64,000 nt of DNA from positions 347,874,250 through 347,938,249 of the forward strand of contig NC_069659.1 of assembly GCF_027244095.1 (NCBI RefSeq), given 5' to 3'. This stretch comes from Hemicordylus capensis (Eukaryota; Chordata; Lepidosauria; Squamata; Cordylidae). The notes beneath the pieces are model-generated. The model saw only the letters and a program-made list of their open reading frames with translations. It made no database searches and was not told the DNA's origin. Of this stretch, positions 42,407-52,104 are shown in pieces; positions within the stretch are counted from its first letter, which is position 1; every line of letters starts with the position of its first letter. The position numbers and the translations under genes were made by a program.

Positions 42407-43604
42407 TGATAAGGAGAAGGGGCTGCAACTGGGAAATGGTGAGTGGAGGGACGCAGCTTCCTTCCCCTGCTCTGGGGTGGGCTGCAGGGACTGTTTTTCT
42501 CCTTGAGGGTTTTCCATAACGATGTCCTACTTGAAACTGGATGCCCCGGCCAACTGCCTGTGTTTCCTGTTGAGCTGAGCCGGCAATGCGCGCTCTCCTA
42601 GCAGATAGATGTGCATTCATTTAGCAAAACGCCATCAGAGAATCAGCAAGAGAACAAAGCTATCCAGCAGCTTCCAGAGAAGCGGGGCAATCTAGCAGCA
42701 CACGCCGCCTCCTCCAAAAGAAACTTTTCATACATTAACTTCAAAATATGTAGATGCCTGAAATCTAGAAATTATGGGAAGGCAGTTGGTTCTCATGTGG
42801 ATGCCATAAATCAGAATATTTTTACACACGCTGAAATGATTCCAAGTGACAATGTTGAAATGTCTAATTCCAGGACATGTTTGCCGAGTGTTAACAGAAG
42901 CCAGAGAGTTCCAGTCGGCTCAGGCTGGCATGGATGCTTGCACTAGTCAACCAAATTAGAAATGTTGAGATGAAACGGGAAGTTTCCCCCTCGAAACAGC
43001 TGAGGGATTTAAAGGGAAGCAAACAAAACGTTTGGAGATCACTAGGAAACTTTCTCAGGGAGACTGGTTATGCACACAGGAGAACATGAGTGCAGACAGA
43101 TTCCAAACTGCGGGCATTTGTTATACTGGGGCAATAGCGCCAGTATAGTTAAGCTCAAGAGTGTTTTCAACGTTCTCCCATTACAAGCCCTGAACATCCT
43201 ATTGCTTATAAAATCAAAACCATTTGTCTGAGCTGCCTGGTCATCAGCACACATTCACTAGGTGACAAGATACTCCTCTCCTGAAAATTTGGTGAAGATC
43301 CGTTGGAAAATGACTTGGATAGAGCCGTTTAAATGTTTTCTCTTGTGAACGGGCTTAAAAGGGTGGTGACATTTTTTCGGATGCAGGAAGTGCTATTTAC
43401 ATGATTTTGTCGTCCCTTTGCATAGTTTCAGTCTTTAGACTGCATGCCAGAAAAGTGCCTTTTGTATACCCCCCTGGGACCCAATTTATTGTTATTTTTA
43501 CAATTGATCCTCAAATTTGGGTTTTAAGAGGCAGAAGACGGCATTTTTAGTACTAACAGAGTCTGTGCAGTAGCAGGTTTGAGGTCACAGTGCCCACAGC
43601 ACCA
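42407..43604. other. No gene; an old repeat present
   Basis: 43140-43450 shares phrases with 33590-33790 and 52370-52430 (TTACAAGCCCTGAACATCCT). The remainder is unique. Confidence 0.4.
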
Positions 43605-43612
43605 TCCACAAT

Positions 43613-44022
43613 TAGGGATGTAAATGGAACCGCGGAAGGGCAGTTTGGCACAGGGGGTGTGTGTAGCTTTAGGGGGGTGGTAGTACTTACCCCCCCCCCG
43701 CTGCTCTTCCCCCTCCGGCGCTGGGAGGGCGCCCTTCGTCTCCGCCGCGAAGGGCGCATGCGCACCACCAGCTCTTCCTGCTTTTAAGCTAGCAAGGACA
43801 ATGATGGGGGCAGGGGCGGCAGGGAAGAACTCTGCCGCCCCAAGAACGTTTGGAAAAGCGCCAGCGCCGGAGGGGGAAGAGCGGTGGGCGGGGGGGTAAG
43901 TACTACCACCACCCCCCTTAAAGACACACACTCCCCCTCCCGGGCCGAACCGAACCCCCAGAATTCCAGACCGGTTCGGAGGCCTTGACAATGGCCTCCG
44001 AACCGAACCATGCACACCACTA
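43613..44022. mobile_element. hAT-type foldback element, 410 bp
   Basis: TAGGGATGTAAATGGAACCG to the complement of TAGTGGTGTGCATGGTTCGG, with an exact 8-bp duplication TCCACAAT (43605-43612 and 44023-44030). The arms fold: TTTAGGGGGGTGGTAGTACT and GTAAGTACTACCACCACCC, GCGCTGGGAGGGCGCC and related parts. It is of the same terminus group as 19334-21074 and 32384-33250. Confidence 0.93.
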
Positions 44023-44175
44023 TCCACAATAAACAAGGCAGCGGACTCACTGGCCTGACTCTGCTCCAACCCTGCTGCCCGCTGCCGCTGCTCCTGCCAA
44101 TGGCTGCACCCACCCGCCACTCGCCCCAGCCCCTGGCCCCAGCAAGCCAGCATTCGCCGCTGACTTCCGCCTCCA

Positions 44176-44236
44176 GGGCTCAGATGGCCTCTGTGCACGT
44201 GCAGACTCCACACATGCGTGGAGGCCATCTGAGCCC
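44176..44236. repeat. Inverted repeat
   Basis: GGGCTCAGATGGCCTC (44177-44192) and GAGGCCATCTGAGCCC (44221-44236) are exact complements with a loop of about 28 bp. GGGCTCAGTTGGCCTC recurs at 44325-44340. A further hAT-like start CAGGGACGTAGCTAAGGG lies at 44367. Confidence 0.8.
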
Positions 44237-44475
44237 TAGGGGCGTGCACCCATTCGGGCATGCTCCATGTCCCGGCGCCTGGCCAGCTGATGTTCCCTGC
44301 CGGCTGCAGGGCCCTTGGCCCCCAGGGCTCAGTTGGCCTCTGTACATGTGCGGATTCAGGGACGTAGCTAAGGGAGAGGGGGCCTGTGTTCGCCCCTCTC
44401 CTCAGAGGCCCCTCAGAGTGAGGGAGATAATGAAGGAAATAGGGAGGGGTGGGCTTTGGAGTGCACCAGAACAGG

Positions 44476-44666
44476 TGAGGGGTGTGTGTGTGTGCCTGTG
44501 TATGTCTGCCTGCCTGTCTTGCGTGTGCGTGCCTGTGTGCGCGCACCTGTGTCTGTCTCTGTGTGTCTGTGCACCTGTGTGTGTGTGCCTGTGTGTGTCT
44601 CTGTGTGTGTGTGTGCCTGTCTTTGTGTGTCCGTATCTGCCTGTCTGTGTGTCTCTGTCTGTCTGG
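44476..44666 (+). repeat. (TG)n-rich variable repeat
   Basis: Mixed GTGTGTCTGTGCCTGTGT units. Overlapping open frames are Cys/Val-rich and not genes. Confidence 0.9.
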
Positions 44667-44948
44667 GAGGCTATTCTTACGATTGGCCAAAAGCGGGCTA
44701 AGAGAGCCTAGCCCGCTTTGGGGCGAGCGTGAGAATGACTAGGCCTGGTTTCCTCAAAGCGGGTAACCCGCTTAAGGAGCCCATGCACTGGCGCAGGGCA
44801 TCCTGAAACTTCCAGGAAGCCACGTGGCCCCCGATCCCCGCAGACCCCAGCAGCTCCATGGCCCGCCCAGAGCTGCTGCCTTGATCGTCTGCAGGGAGAG
44901 CGGGCTAACCCCGTTACTGCGAGTCTCACTGATTGCGGGACTCGCCTC
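44667..44948 (+). mobile_element. GAGG-terminus TIR element, 282 bp
   Basis: GAGGCTATTCTTACGATTGG, with hairpin AAAGCGGGCTAAGAGAGCC...GCCCGCTTT, to the right end ATTGCGGGACTCGCCTC. It has inserted into the (TGTC)n repeat, so its duplication cannot be read. This is the shortest clear copy with both ends. Confidence 0.85.
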
Positions 44949-45463
44949 CTTGTCTGTTTGTATGTGTTCTGTGTGTGTGTGGGGGGGTGTCTGGGTGTCT
45001 GTATGTCTATACATCTACGTCACTTGTGTACAGCATTTACACTATTTTGCTGATAACACCACCCTCAAGGAAATTAAATCAAGCAGGAGAACCGTGGGGT
45101 TTATGGAAAATTTCTGGGAAGATAATCTGTAGTTTTGGACATGGTTGTTAAAGCATTTGTTATTTTTAATGATCATTGCTGATTGTGTGTGTTTTTTTAA
45201 GAAAAAGGGGGAAAGGAAATACAGATCTAAAGTTAACACAAATTACCTGCTTCTTGTTGTGTCCTTATTCACTGCTGAATATATCATGAGGTGTCACTAT
45301 TACTGAATCCACTAATTTCATTTACTTGTGTTTTTTCAGGCGGCAGGGAGTGTGACTTTACAAAGTTTTCGGTGTTCAGCATCAGGAAGTTTTACATTTT
45401 GGTTTGCGTAAGGTCTTCCCCATAGTGTCTAATCATATTTTCCTTTTAAAAATGCCTGGAAAT
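44949..45463. other. No gene recognised
   Basis: A possible acceptor GTGTTTTTTCAG ends at 45339 and a GTAAGG lies at 45408. The enclosed 68 bp is a weak exon candidate only. Confidence 0.4.
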
Positions 45464-46684
45464 TCAGTAATCCAGAAACCTTTGGTTTAAAATGAGAGTT
45501 AAGCTGCTTTACATTTTCACTCAAGCCCTAAAAAGGATGGAAATTGCAAGTTAAGGTGCCCATCTTAATTTCCGTACCATATGTGTGTGTGAGTCTATAT
45601 TCGCTGTGTTTTTAATGTGTACACTGCCTAGAGATGTTTGTATCAGGCAATATAAAAATATGATAAATGAATAAATAAATGCTGTAAAGACATTGTACAG
45701 TCTGGTGTGTGTGTAGGTGTGTGCGTATGAATAATTTATTTATTTGGCATATTTGTATACTGCCACGACCAAAGTCTCTAGGCTGTATATGATGATGGCT
45801 TTAGAAATGAGGCTCCATGCACCCATACTTTGCCTTGATCAGAGATGCATCAGGCAGAAATTCATCCGGAGCATCTCTAGTAAGTGATTAGGGAAACTGC
45901 ACCTCTTAAATACCTCACTTCATGGATCCCTCCCCAGCCAACTGAAAGACCAAAGTCCACCTGAAAGACCAAAGCAAAGTGTGGATGCATGGAGCCTCAT
46001 TTCTAAAGCCACTGAGGCAATTCACACGAGCAGCATAAACTGGGCTAAAGGAGCCCTGCCCAGTTTTTGCCACTCGTGTGCAGCAACAGGAGCTGTGTAG
46101 CTCCTGGCAGCAAACCCTCCTAAATGCCCTCCCCCTTAAATGAGGTTAATGGAGCAAGTGCTCCGTTAGCCCCATTTTTTTTGGTTGTGTGTCTGCTGCG
46201 GCTGCTCGCAACCATGGCAGACACACTTGGGGAGGAGGGAGGGGAGGGGTACCCCAGAAATGCACCTCTCACTCGTGTGGTGCATTACTGGGGCTCTGGG
46301 GGCAGGGTGCTGAGCAGCAGTGCCTCCCTTCGCCCAACCCCCAGAGTTGCTGGACGAGCCACGGCCAGGCGCAGTAATGCCCAAGCGAAGCCGCCGCTCA
46401 TCTGGGCAGGCAATCCACCCACCCAGTAACAGGTTCGTGATCACCTGCGGCGAGGATGGGTCAAACCCGCTCTCCCCACAAACCTCCTTATGGCTCTTCA
46501 CATGAATCATGTGAAAAGCCTCATAATCATATCCCAGACTGCCCAAAGTCTTTACAGCTTATATGGCATGGAAGTTAAGATGGGCACCTTAACTTGCAAT
46601 TTCCATTCCTTTTAGGGCATGAGTGAAAATGTCAAACAGCTTAACTCTCAACTTAAAACAAAGGTTTTTGGGTTACTGAATGCT
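45464..46684. repeat. 1.2-kb interrupted palindrome
   Basis: The outer arm at 45464-45596 (CAGTAATCCAGAAACCTTTG, GAAATTGCAAGTTAAGGTGC) matches the complement of 46552-46684. The inner arm at 45797-45836 (GGCTTTAGAAATGAGGCTCC) matches the complement of 45973-46010. The left arm carries an inserted LINE/SINE tail with (AAATAAAT)n near 45600-45760. The right arm carries the GAGG-terminus element at 46014-46522. It behaves like a large foldback transposon, but its target duplication is not evident. Confidence 0.8.
46014..46522 (+). mobile_element. GAGG-terminus TIR element, 509 bp
   Basis: GAGGCAATTCACACGAGCAG to CATGAATCATGTGAAAAGCCTC. Hairpin AAACTGGGCTAAAGGAGCCC...CCCAGTTT near the left end. 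It lies in the right inner arm of the palindrome. The left inner arm is the empty-site reference: AAAGCCATCATCAT (complement) is interrupted here, consistent with a 3-bp duplication. Confidence 0.82.
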
Positions 46685-46959
46685 TCCAAATGGAGAGCAG
46701 CCATTGTTTAGGTATCCCAGCATGCCTTGCTGCAACTTGAGGGGTGGTTGTTGTTTTTTGCACTAATTAAGTCTTGCAAAACCCCTACTCCTCCATCTAG
46801 AGACTTTTACAAACTGCAGATGCGGGCTTCTTCATCATGTCCAAGAACATCTGCTTCCTTCCCTTCTCCCTCTCACTTGGGAGGCAGGGGTTGGTTAACA
46901 TATAGCTTTGTGATTAGTGGGGAACTCAAAATCTTGCTCACCCCTCTGTAATATTTTCA

Positions 46960-47080
46960 TTGGACTGGCTGCCACCGGCTCATCTGGTGGCAACTCAGGA
47001 TCAAGCCTTCCCTTTAGGTGCTCCTAGACGGTGGAATGCTCTCCCTGGAGACTTCACAGACAGGGCTTCTACCCCAGATC
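46960..47080 (+). mobile_element. L2-like LINE relic
   Basis: The translation includes AHLVATQDQAFPLGAPRRWN and ALPGDF, a decayed form of the L2-like RAFSVAAPGLWNALP block. Confidence 0.65.
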
Positions 47081-47089
47081 CCCTTTCAG

Positions 47090-47502
47090 AAGAGAGTGTG
47101 TGTGTTCACACACCAGCCAAACTTACCCCAAAGTCCTTTCCAGGTTCTTGGACCCACTCTACACACAAATTGGGCTTTGTTATGCAAATTCTAGCTTATC
47201 TCGTGTATTTCCAGGTTTTTAAAATGCTGGTTATAAGTTACTTTTTCTGAAAACGCCAGAGCAAATAGGGAGAGGCACTGACGTAGAATCATTAGAGGAG
47301 CCAGCGTGGTGTAGTGGTTAGAGGGCTGGACTAGGACCGGGGAGACCCGAGTTCAAATCTCCGTTCAACCATGATACTAGCTGGGTGACTCTGGGCCAGT
47401 CACTTCTCTCTCAGCCTAACCTACTTCACAGGGTTGTTGTGAGGAGAAACTCAAGTATGTAGTGCACCGCTCTGGGCTCCTTGGAGGAAGAGTGGGATAT
47501 AA

Positions 47503-47557
<55 letters not shown>

Positions 47558-47800
47558 TAGCATGATAAGAAGGATACTCGCTTTAGAAATTCAGATATCT
47601 CTCTTTAGGAAGCTCCCCACCCCCACCCCGCCACCCCATTGGCTAGAAGGAAAACACGGAGCATGCCATGTGAAATTGTTTCAACACAAAATCTGAGAGC
47701 AGAGGGGAGGGGCTGCTTCCCTCAATGCCGCAAGTGCAGTTCGAAGTGGCTTCGCTCAACATTTACTCTGAAGCATGAAGCCATGTGCGAATAACTCCCT
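47090..47800 (+). mobile_element. Copy of 38066 element, split by SINE
   Basis: AGAGTGTGTGTGTTCACACA, TTCTAGCTTATCTCG, GGTTTTTAAAATGCTGGTT, then after the SINE AGCATGATAAGAAGG, GGGGAGGGGCTGCTTCCCTC and ATGTGCGAATAACTCC. It aligns with 38085-38538. The left terminus is lost or unclear. Confidence 0.8.
47292..47558 (+). mobile_element. GGAGCCAGCGTGG-type SINE, full
   Basis: tRNA-like head: CGTGGTGTAGTGGTTAGAGG (A box) and GAGTTCAAATCTCC (B box). Body TGGGTGACTCTGGGCCAGTC, then the tail CGCTCTGGGCTCCTTGGAGG, GGGATATAAATATAATAA and (TAA)n to 47557. A short ATTAG duplication flanks it (before 47292 and at 47559). Other copies are at 22188, 58705 and 61857. Confidence 0.93.
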
Positions 47801-48209
47801 GCAGAAATATGAGTCTCAACAACCCTACTGGTCTTCAAGAGAGTCTTTAGGTTTCTTTTTTCTTTTCTTTTTTAGTCTGATCTTCCAGTTTTGTTTTGTT
47901 TTTAAAAATGGATTTGAATGAATGGTTTTAGATGGTTTTAATTCTGTGATTCTTTAAATATTTTACTAGTCAGTTTTTGTTTTTGTTTATTACATACTGC
48001 CCAGAGCTATCAGATGGGGCAGTATGTATGTATGAATGAATGAATGACATTGTTATACAATGGTTAGGGTTTTTTCAGGGGATTGGTCTGGCCAAACATG
48101 GCTTTCTGCAGTTTTTAATGAATGCAGGCTGTCAGTCAAGCTGTGCAGTGGGTGATATCTGCCTTTCATCCGTACTAGATTATCCTGCTGGGAGTCTGGA
48201 GCTGGTGAT
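47801..48209. other. No gene; LINE-tail-like stretch
   Basis: 47860-48050 has TTTTGTTTTTAAAAATGG and ACATACTGCCCAGAGC, resembling a decayed LINE 3' UTR with (TGAA)n. Confidence 0.4.
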
Positions 48210-48285
48210 GACCACAGCTGGAAACAGCATACTGAGCCAGAAGAACCTTCTGCCTGATCCAGCAAGGCTTTTCTTGAGCAATGTC
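48210..48285 (+). mobile_element. CR1 3'-end fragment
   Basis: CAGCTGGAAACAGCATACTG and CTGATCCAGCAAGGCTTTTC match the last part of CR1. Confidence 0.65.
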
Positions 48286-48439
48286 TGCCTTCCTTTGCCT
48301 CGGATAGGGGAGTTGGAAGGAGGCTGACTTTAGTCACCTCTTTCTGTCCAGGACAGAAGACATTGTAATGGAACCTCTATGCTCAGATGCAGTCTACCTC
48401 CAATGGCCAGCTGCTAGGAAACAAACAGGGGTGCCTATT

Positions 48440-48850
48440 TCTCTTAGAGGTTGTTGATTTTTACCCACAATAGGTAAAACAGCAGAGCACTAAGGAATGA
48501 GCACACACACCAGTTACAGAGTAGGTAGCAGAGGATGGTTTGGATATTGCAGCTATTTAGAGAAAACACATGGAAATCCTTGTGTGACTAAACACTAAAC
48601 ATTTATTGGTTAAATACACTTAGACAGGAAAGACCTATCTCTAATCTAAAGGACTACATAGTGGATCTGCTCTCTAGGAGGAAAGGAAGGATTGTGACTC
48701 AGCCCAGGAAGTGCTGCAGAGTCAGTTCAGGGGTCATAGAGTAGGGACAGATAGGGAGACCCTGACTCACTGTCTCTACTCCCAATGCCCCTAGTGGTCA
48801 TTAGGACAGTTGGTGCAAAAGGTCGATGCACTGGAAGTCCATCTCCAACA
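48440..48850 (-). mobile_element. Solo LTR fossil
   Basis: 411 bp with an exact 5-bp duplication ATTTC (48435-48439 and 48851-48855). On the minus strand it opens TGTTGGAGATGGACTTCC and has AACCAATAAATG as a polyadenylation signal. It is the same family as 32759-33170 and of nearly equal length. No internal region adjoins it. The tightly kept phrases (GGTGCAAAAGGTCGATGCAC) suggest the two are not very old. Confidence 0.85.
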
Positions 48851-48855
48851 ATTTC

Positions 48856-49535
48856 CACCATCCTTATGAGCTCCACAGGTGCATCTGATCTGTCTTGGTT
48901 AGAAATACATTGCTGGGCTACGAATGTTAGACCAGCAGAGTCATTCCACACTCTTATACTCTACTCCTTATTGACTCTTTCAAGCACCCAGGAGGAAAGA
49001 GCAGTAAAGCACGACTGAATCTTCCAGCAACAATCTGAAGCCAACCATTTGTCACGAGCAAAACCTTGCCGCCACAAGGGCACATTTTGCAGTCATTCCG
49101 GCAGTAAACTACCAGTGCAAATATACCCACAGCTGAGAGATCAAATCTCAAGGCAATCATAAAGTTCAAGCATTGTCTGGTTCTAACGGCTAGCCTTAGC
49201 AACTCCCCATTGTCAGCATGGGAATAACAGCGATTGGCTGAAGGCTGATTCACATGTGCATTTCTTAAATCACTTTTCTCATCCCTTGATGACATCGTAT
49301 GATGTCTTCTTGCGGAGCATGTGAACTGCACCCAGTAGGACATGATCTAAGCATGCAGCAAAATGAGGTGGTCGAATTCAGTCCTGTCTGCTGTTTTATC
49401 CTGCTGTTCTGTTTTATTGTTGCTTTATTGTAAGCCATCCTGAGCACAATATGCTGAAACGGTGAGCTAGCATTGCCTAACTTGTTCTTTGAATAACGAG
49501 ACTACTCTGAGTAATTTTCCTCAGCATGTCAACTA
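48856..49535. other. No gene recognised
   Basis: Unique-looking sequence, with a LINE-tail-like stretch near 49390-49450 (TTGTAAGCCATCCTGAGC). Confidence 0.45.
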
Positions 49536-49551
49536 TCCTCTCTAATAAAAT

Positions 49552-49639
49552 GCTTGGTGTCCGTCTGTGGACGGACACCAAGCGTGTGTTCGTGCCTTCT
49601 TTGGCGGTTCTGGGCATGCGCAGAGCGCATGCCCAGAAC
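49552..49639. repeat. Two perfect subterminal hairpins
   Basis: The first is 49552-49583: arms GCTTGGTGTCCGTC and GACGGACACCAAGC (14 bp), loop TGTG. The second is 49607-49639: arms GTTCTGGGCATGCGC and GCGCATGCCCAGAAC (15 bp), loop AGA. Both are exact and lie within 105 bp of the Helitron 5' end. Confidence 0.95.
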
Positions 49640-49904
49640 ACGCCGAGGGAGGCACGACCGCCAGCACCCGGCGGCCATGTTGGGCGGCCAGAAGCGGCCA
49701 CTCAGAAGAAGCCGGGAAGAGGCGGCGAGGGAAACGGCGGGGCCAGAAGCGGCCGCCGCGAAGATAGGAAAGAGGTGGAGGGGAAAGAGGCGGCGGGGGA
49801 AGCCGGCCGAGGTGGTGGCGGAGCTGCCGCCAAGGCCTGGCGTTGCCGCTAAAGCCGGCCGGGGGGGAAACCTTGGGGCCCGACTTCCCCGCACTAGAGC
49901 CCGA

Positions 49905-50090
49905 CATCCCCGCACCCCCCCACATGAACAAGGGCCAACATGGCCCAGGAAAATGCCACCGCGGCGGCAGCCGCCAACCACCCTCTCAGGAGCCTGATCC
50001 CACCTTCCCCGCTCCCCCACACATGAACAAGGGCCAACATGGCCCAGGAAAATGCCTCCGCGGCCGCCGCCACCAACCGCCCACCCAGCT
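49905..50090 (+). repeat. Direct duplication in Helitron cargo
   Basis: 49912-49975 and 50008-50089 share ACATGAACAAGGGCCAACAT and GGCCCAGGAAAATGCC, followed by GCGGC-rich sequence. The two units of roughly 95 bp are side by side. They are open in one plus frame, but no domain is visible. Confidence 0.85.
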
Positions 50091-50299
50091 GCCCGAGACC
50101 TCCTTACCCAAAGAAGAACCAACCCCGACGACCAAGGAAAAAGGAGCTCACGAAAAGAGCTCCTCTCTCGGCAAAGACACTGCCCAGACTGCCGCTGGGC
50201 GCCCTTTACGCCCAATGCAACAGTCCAGGAAGAGGCTTGGCCGAGAAATGAGCTCTGCTTGCGAGCTCCTTTCTCCGTCGCATTCAAAACAGTGAGTAA

Positions 50300-50960
50300 A
50301 GTTGCCAGGTTGGGGGGAGCGCAAGACTCTTCTGGGCAGGGGAGAGGGGGGAGGGCAAGGGCAAGGGGGGAGGGGGAGGGCAAGAGGGACTGGGGGGAGG
50401 GCAATAGGGAGTGGGGGGAGGGCAAGAGGGAGTGGGTCGGGGGGAGGGGCAAGAGGAAGTGGGGGAGGGCAGGAGGGAGTGGGTCGGGGGAGGGGGAGGG
50501 CAAGAGAGAATGGGGCAGGGAGGAGGGCAATAGGGAGTGGGGGAGGGGGAGGGCAAGAGGTAGTAGGGCAGGGGGGAGGGCAAGAAGGAGTGGGGCAGGG
50601 GGGAAGAGGGAGGGCCAAGAGGGAGTGGGTCAGGGTGGAGGGGCAAGAGGGAGTGGGGCATGGGGAGGGGAGAGGGCAAGAGGGAGTGGGGCGGGGGTAG
50701 GAGGAAGGGCAAGAGGGAGTGGGGCAAAAGAGAGTGGGTCAGGGGGGAGGGCAAGAGGGAGTGGGGCAGGAGGAGGGGAAAGGGCAAGAGGGGGAAGGGC
50801 AAGAGGGAGTTAGGCAGGGGGAGGGGGAAAGGAAGGGCAAGAGGGAGTGGGGTGGCAGGAGGGACTGGGGCTGGAGGCTGACAGGAAGGGGAGGGTGCGA
50901 GCGGGGTGGGAGGGGGAGGAAGAGAGGCCAGAGTGTGGGGCAGGAGGGAGGGTGGGACAG
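50300..50960 (+). repeat. G-rich degenerate minisatellite
   Basis: Irregular repeats of AGGGCAAGAGGGAGTGGGGC with many GGG and GGGG runs for about 650 bp, inside the Helitron. The plus strand could form G-quadruplexes. All frames here are open by composition (Gly/Arg/Glu-rich) and are not genes. Confidence 0.93.
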
Positions 50961-51061
50961 GAGAGACAAACACACACACACACAGAGAAAAAAAAGATGA
51001 AGAACACAAAGGGGGATAAAAAGGCTAGCGCCCGTTATTATAACGGGCTTAAAAATACTAG

Positions 51062-51317
51062 TTATATATAAGAGAGAATAGAATAGAATTTTGAGATGGC
51101 AGAGTGGACTGAACCATTCTGGCAGGTGGGGTGGGTGCCATGTTTGAATTATTATTTATTACAGTGTGTGCATGAGACTTTACACAGAATGAGAGGATAA
51201 GTCCCTGCCCCAAGGGGCTCACAATCTAAACTCAAACGTGCAGAGGAAGGATTGAGAAGTGGAGTGGGGTAAACAGATGAAGAACATTCATTTATACATA
51301 TTTAGGCTTAGCTACAC
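51062..51317. other. No gene; small SINE-like phrase
   Basis: TCCCTGCCCCAAGGGGCTCA then CAATCTAA at 51203-51230 resembles a widespread amniote repeat, but I cannot set its ends. Confidence 0.35.
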
Positions 51318-51547
51318 CTTAAGTGGCGCAGCAGGGAAATGCTTGACTAGCAAGCAGAAAGTTGCTGGTTCGAATCCCCGCCGGTACTATATTGGGCAGC
51401 AGCGATGTCGGAAGATTCTGAAAGGCATCATCTCATACTGCGCAGGAGGAGGAAATAGTAAAGCCCTCCTGTATTCTACCAAAGAAAACTACAGGGCTCT
51501 GTGGGCGCCAGGAGTTGAAATTGACTTGACAGCACACTTTACCTTTT
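51318..51547 (+). mobile_element. tRNA-headed SINE with Bov-B-like tail
   Basis: AAGTGGCGCAGCAGGGAAAT (A box), GCTGGTTCGAATCCCCGCC (B box), CAGCAGCGATGTCGGAAGAT, CCTCCTGTATTCTACC, then GGCGCCAGGAGTTGAAATTG and ACTTGACAGCACAC. The tail ends TTTACCTTTT. Confidence 0.93.
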
Positions 51548-52104
51548 AGAGTAGGATACAGGGACTAGGGAGTGAGTCCAGGGGTTCATAGAAAAGATGG
51601 GTTTCAAGCAGGGACTTGGAAGAACTGAGTGAAGTCCCCACAACAAACACAATGTTTGCTGCATCCTGGAGAAAAGTTCCAGTCTAGCCTGCTTCCTACT
51701 GAGCTAATGTTCTAATTCCAGGGAGCTTTTCTTATGTAAGGAACCTCAAAAATGTGTTCCACTATGCAGGCTGAAGTGGTAAAGCTAATGCTCCTTCCAC
51801 AGGATTCAACCACATGGAAAGCTAGCCCAGGCCAGAAAAGTCTTTTGAGCTGAGATCTGGTGTAAGAACAACTTTAAAATGTCTGATGTGTTTTCATGGT
51901 TGCTGTTTCACACACAGAAGTTGCATTCATCCAGTCACGGTCTGAGAGGACTGAAGGAAGGCTGAAGGAAATGCTACCCCACAACTCAAGTCTTGGGAAT
52001 TGGGCAGGCAGGACACCTAAGTAAAGAAGTGGTGGAGATCTCTGTTAATATCACAGAAAGAATTCCCATCACAAGAGCTTGTGCAGATCCAATTCTCATT
52101 GATA
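51548..52104. other. No gene recognised
   Basis: Unique DNA without repeat ends. Confidence 0.45.

Larger units (their letters stand above)
49536..51061 (+). mobile_element. Non-autonomous Helitron, 1526 bp
   Basis: The 5' end TCCTCTCTAATAAAATGC follows an A. The 3' end has a hairpin (GCCCGTTAT, then ATAACGGGC, 51030-51048), 9 bp, then CTAG, and is followed by T. TC start, 3' hairpin, CTRR end and insertion between A and T with no duplication are the Helitron hallmarks. The 5' sequence resembles vertebrate Helitrons of the TCCTATATAATAAAAG type. The GC-rich interior encodes no Rep/helicase, so it is non-autonomous and may contain captured host DNA. Confidence 0.88.

Noticed and set aside
43524-44690. 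388-codon minus-strand frame, the longest in the window
   Set aside because: It begins in the TG repeat (His/Thr repeats) and runs through a hAT element with an 8-bp duplication. It has no domain and is an artefact of repeat composition.
49529-50813. Long frames of 250-333 codons in the Helitron
   Set aside because: Gly/Arg/Glu or Pro/Leu/Ser repeats from the G-rich minisatellite. No Rep or helicase motifs.
50300-50960. Repeat array considered as CRISPR-like
   Set aside because: Units are irregular, without constant repeats or unique spacers, and the DNA is vertebrate.
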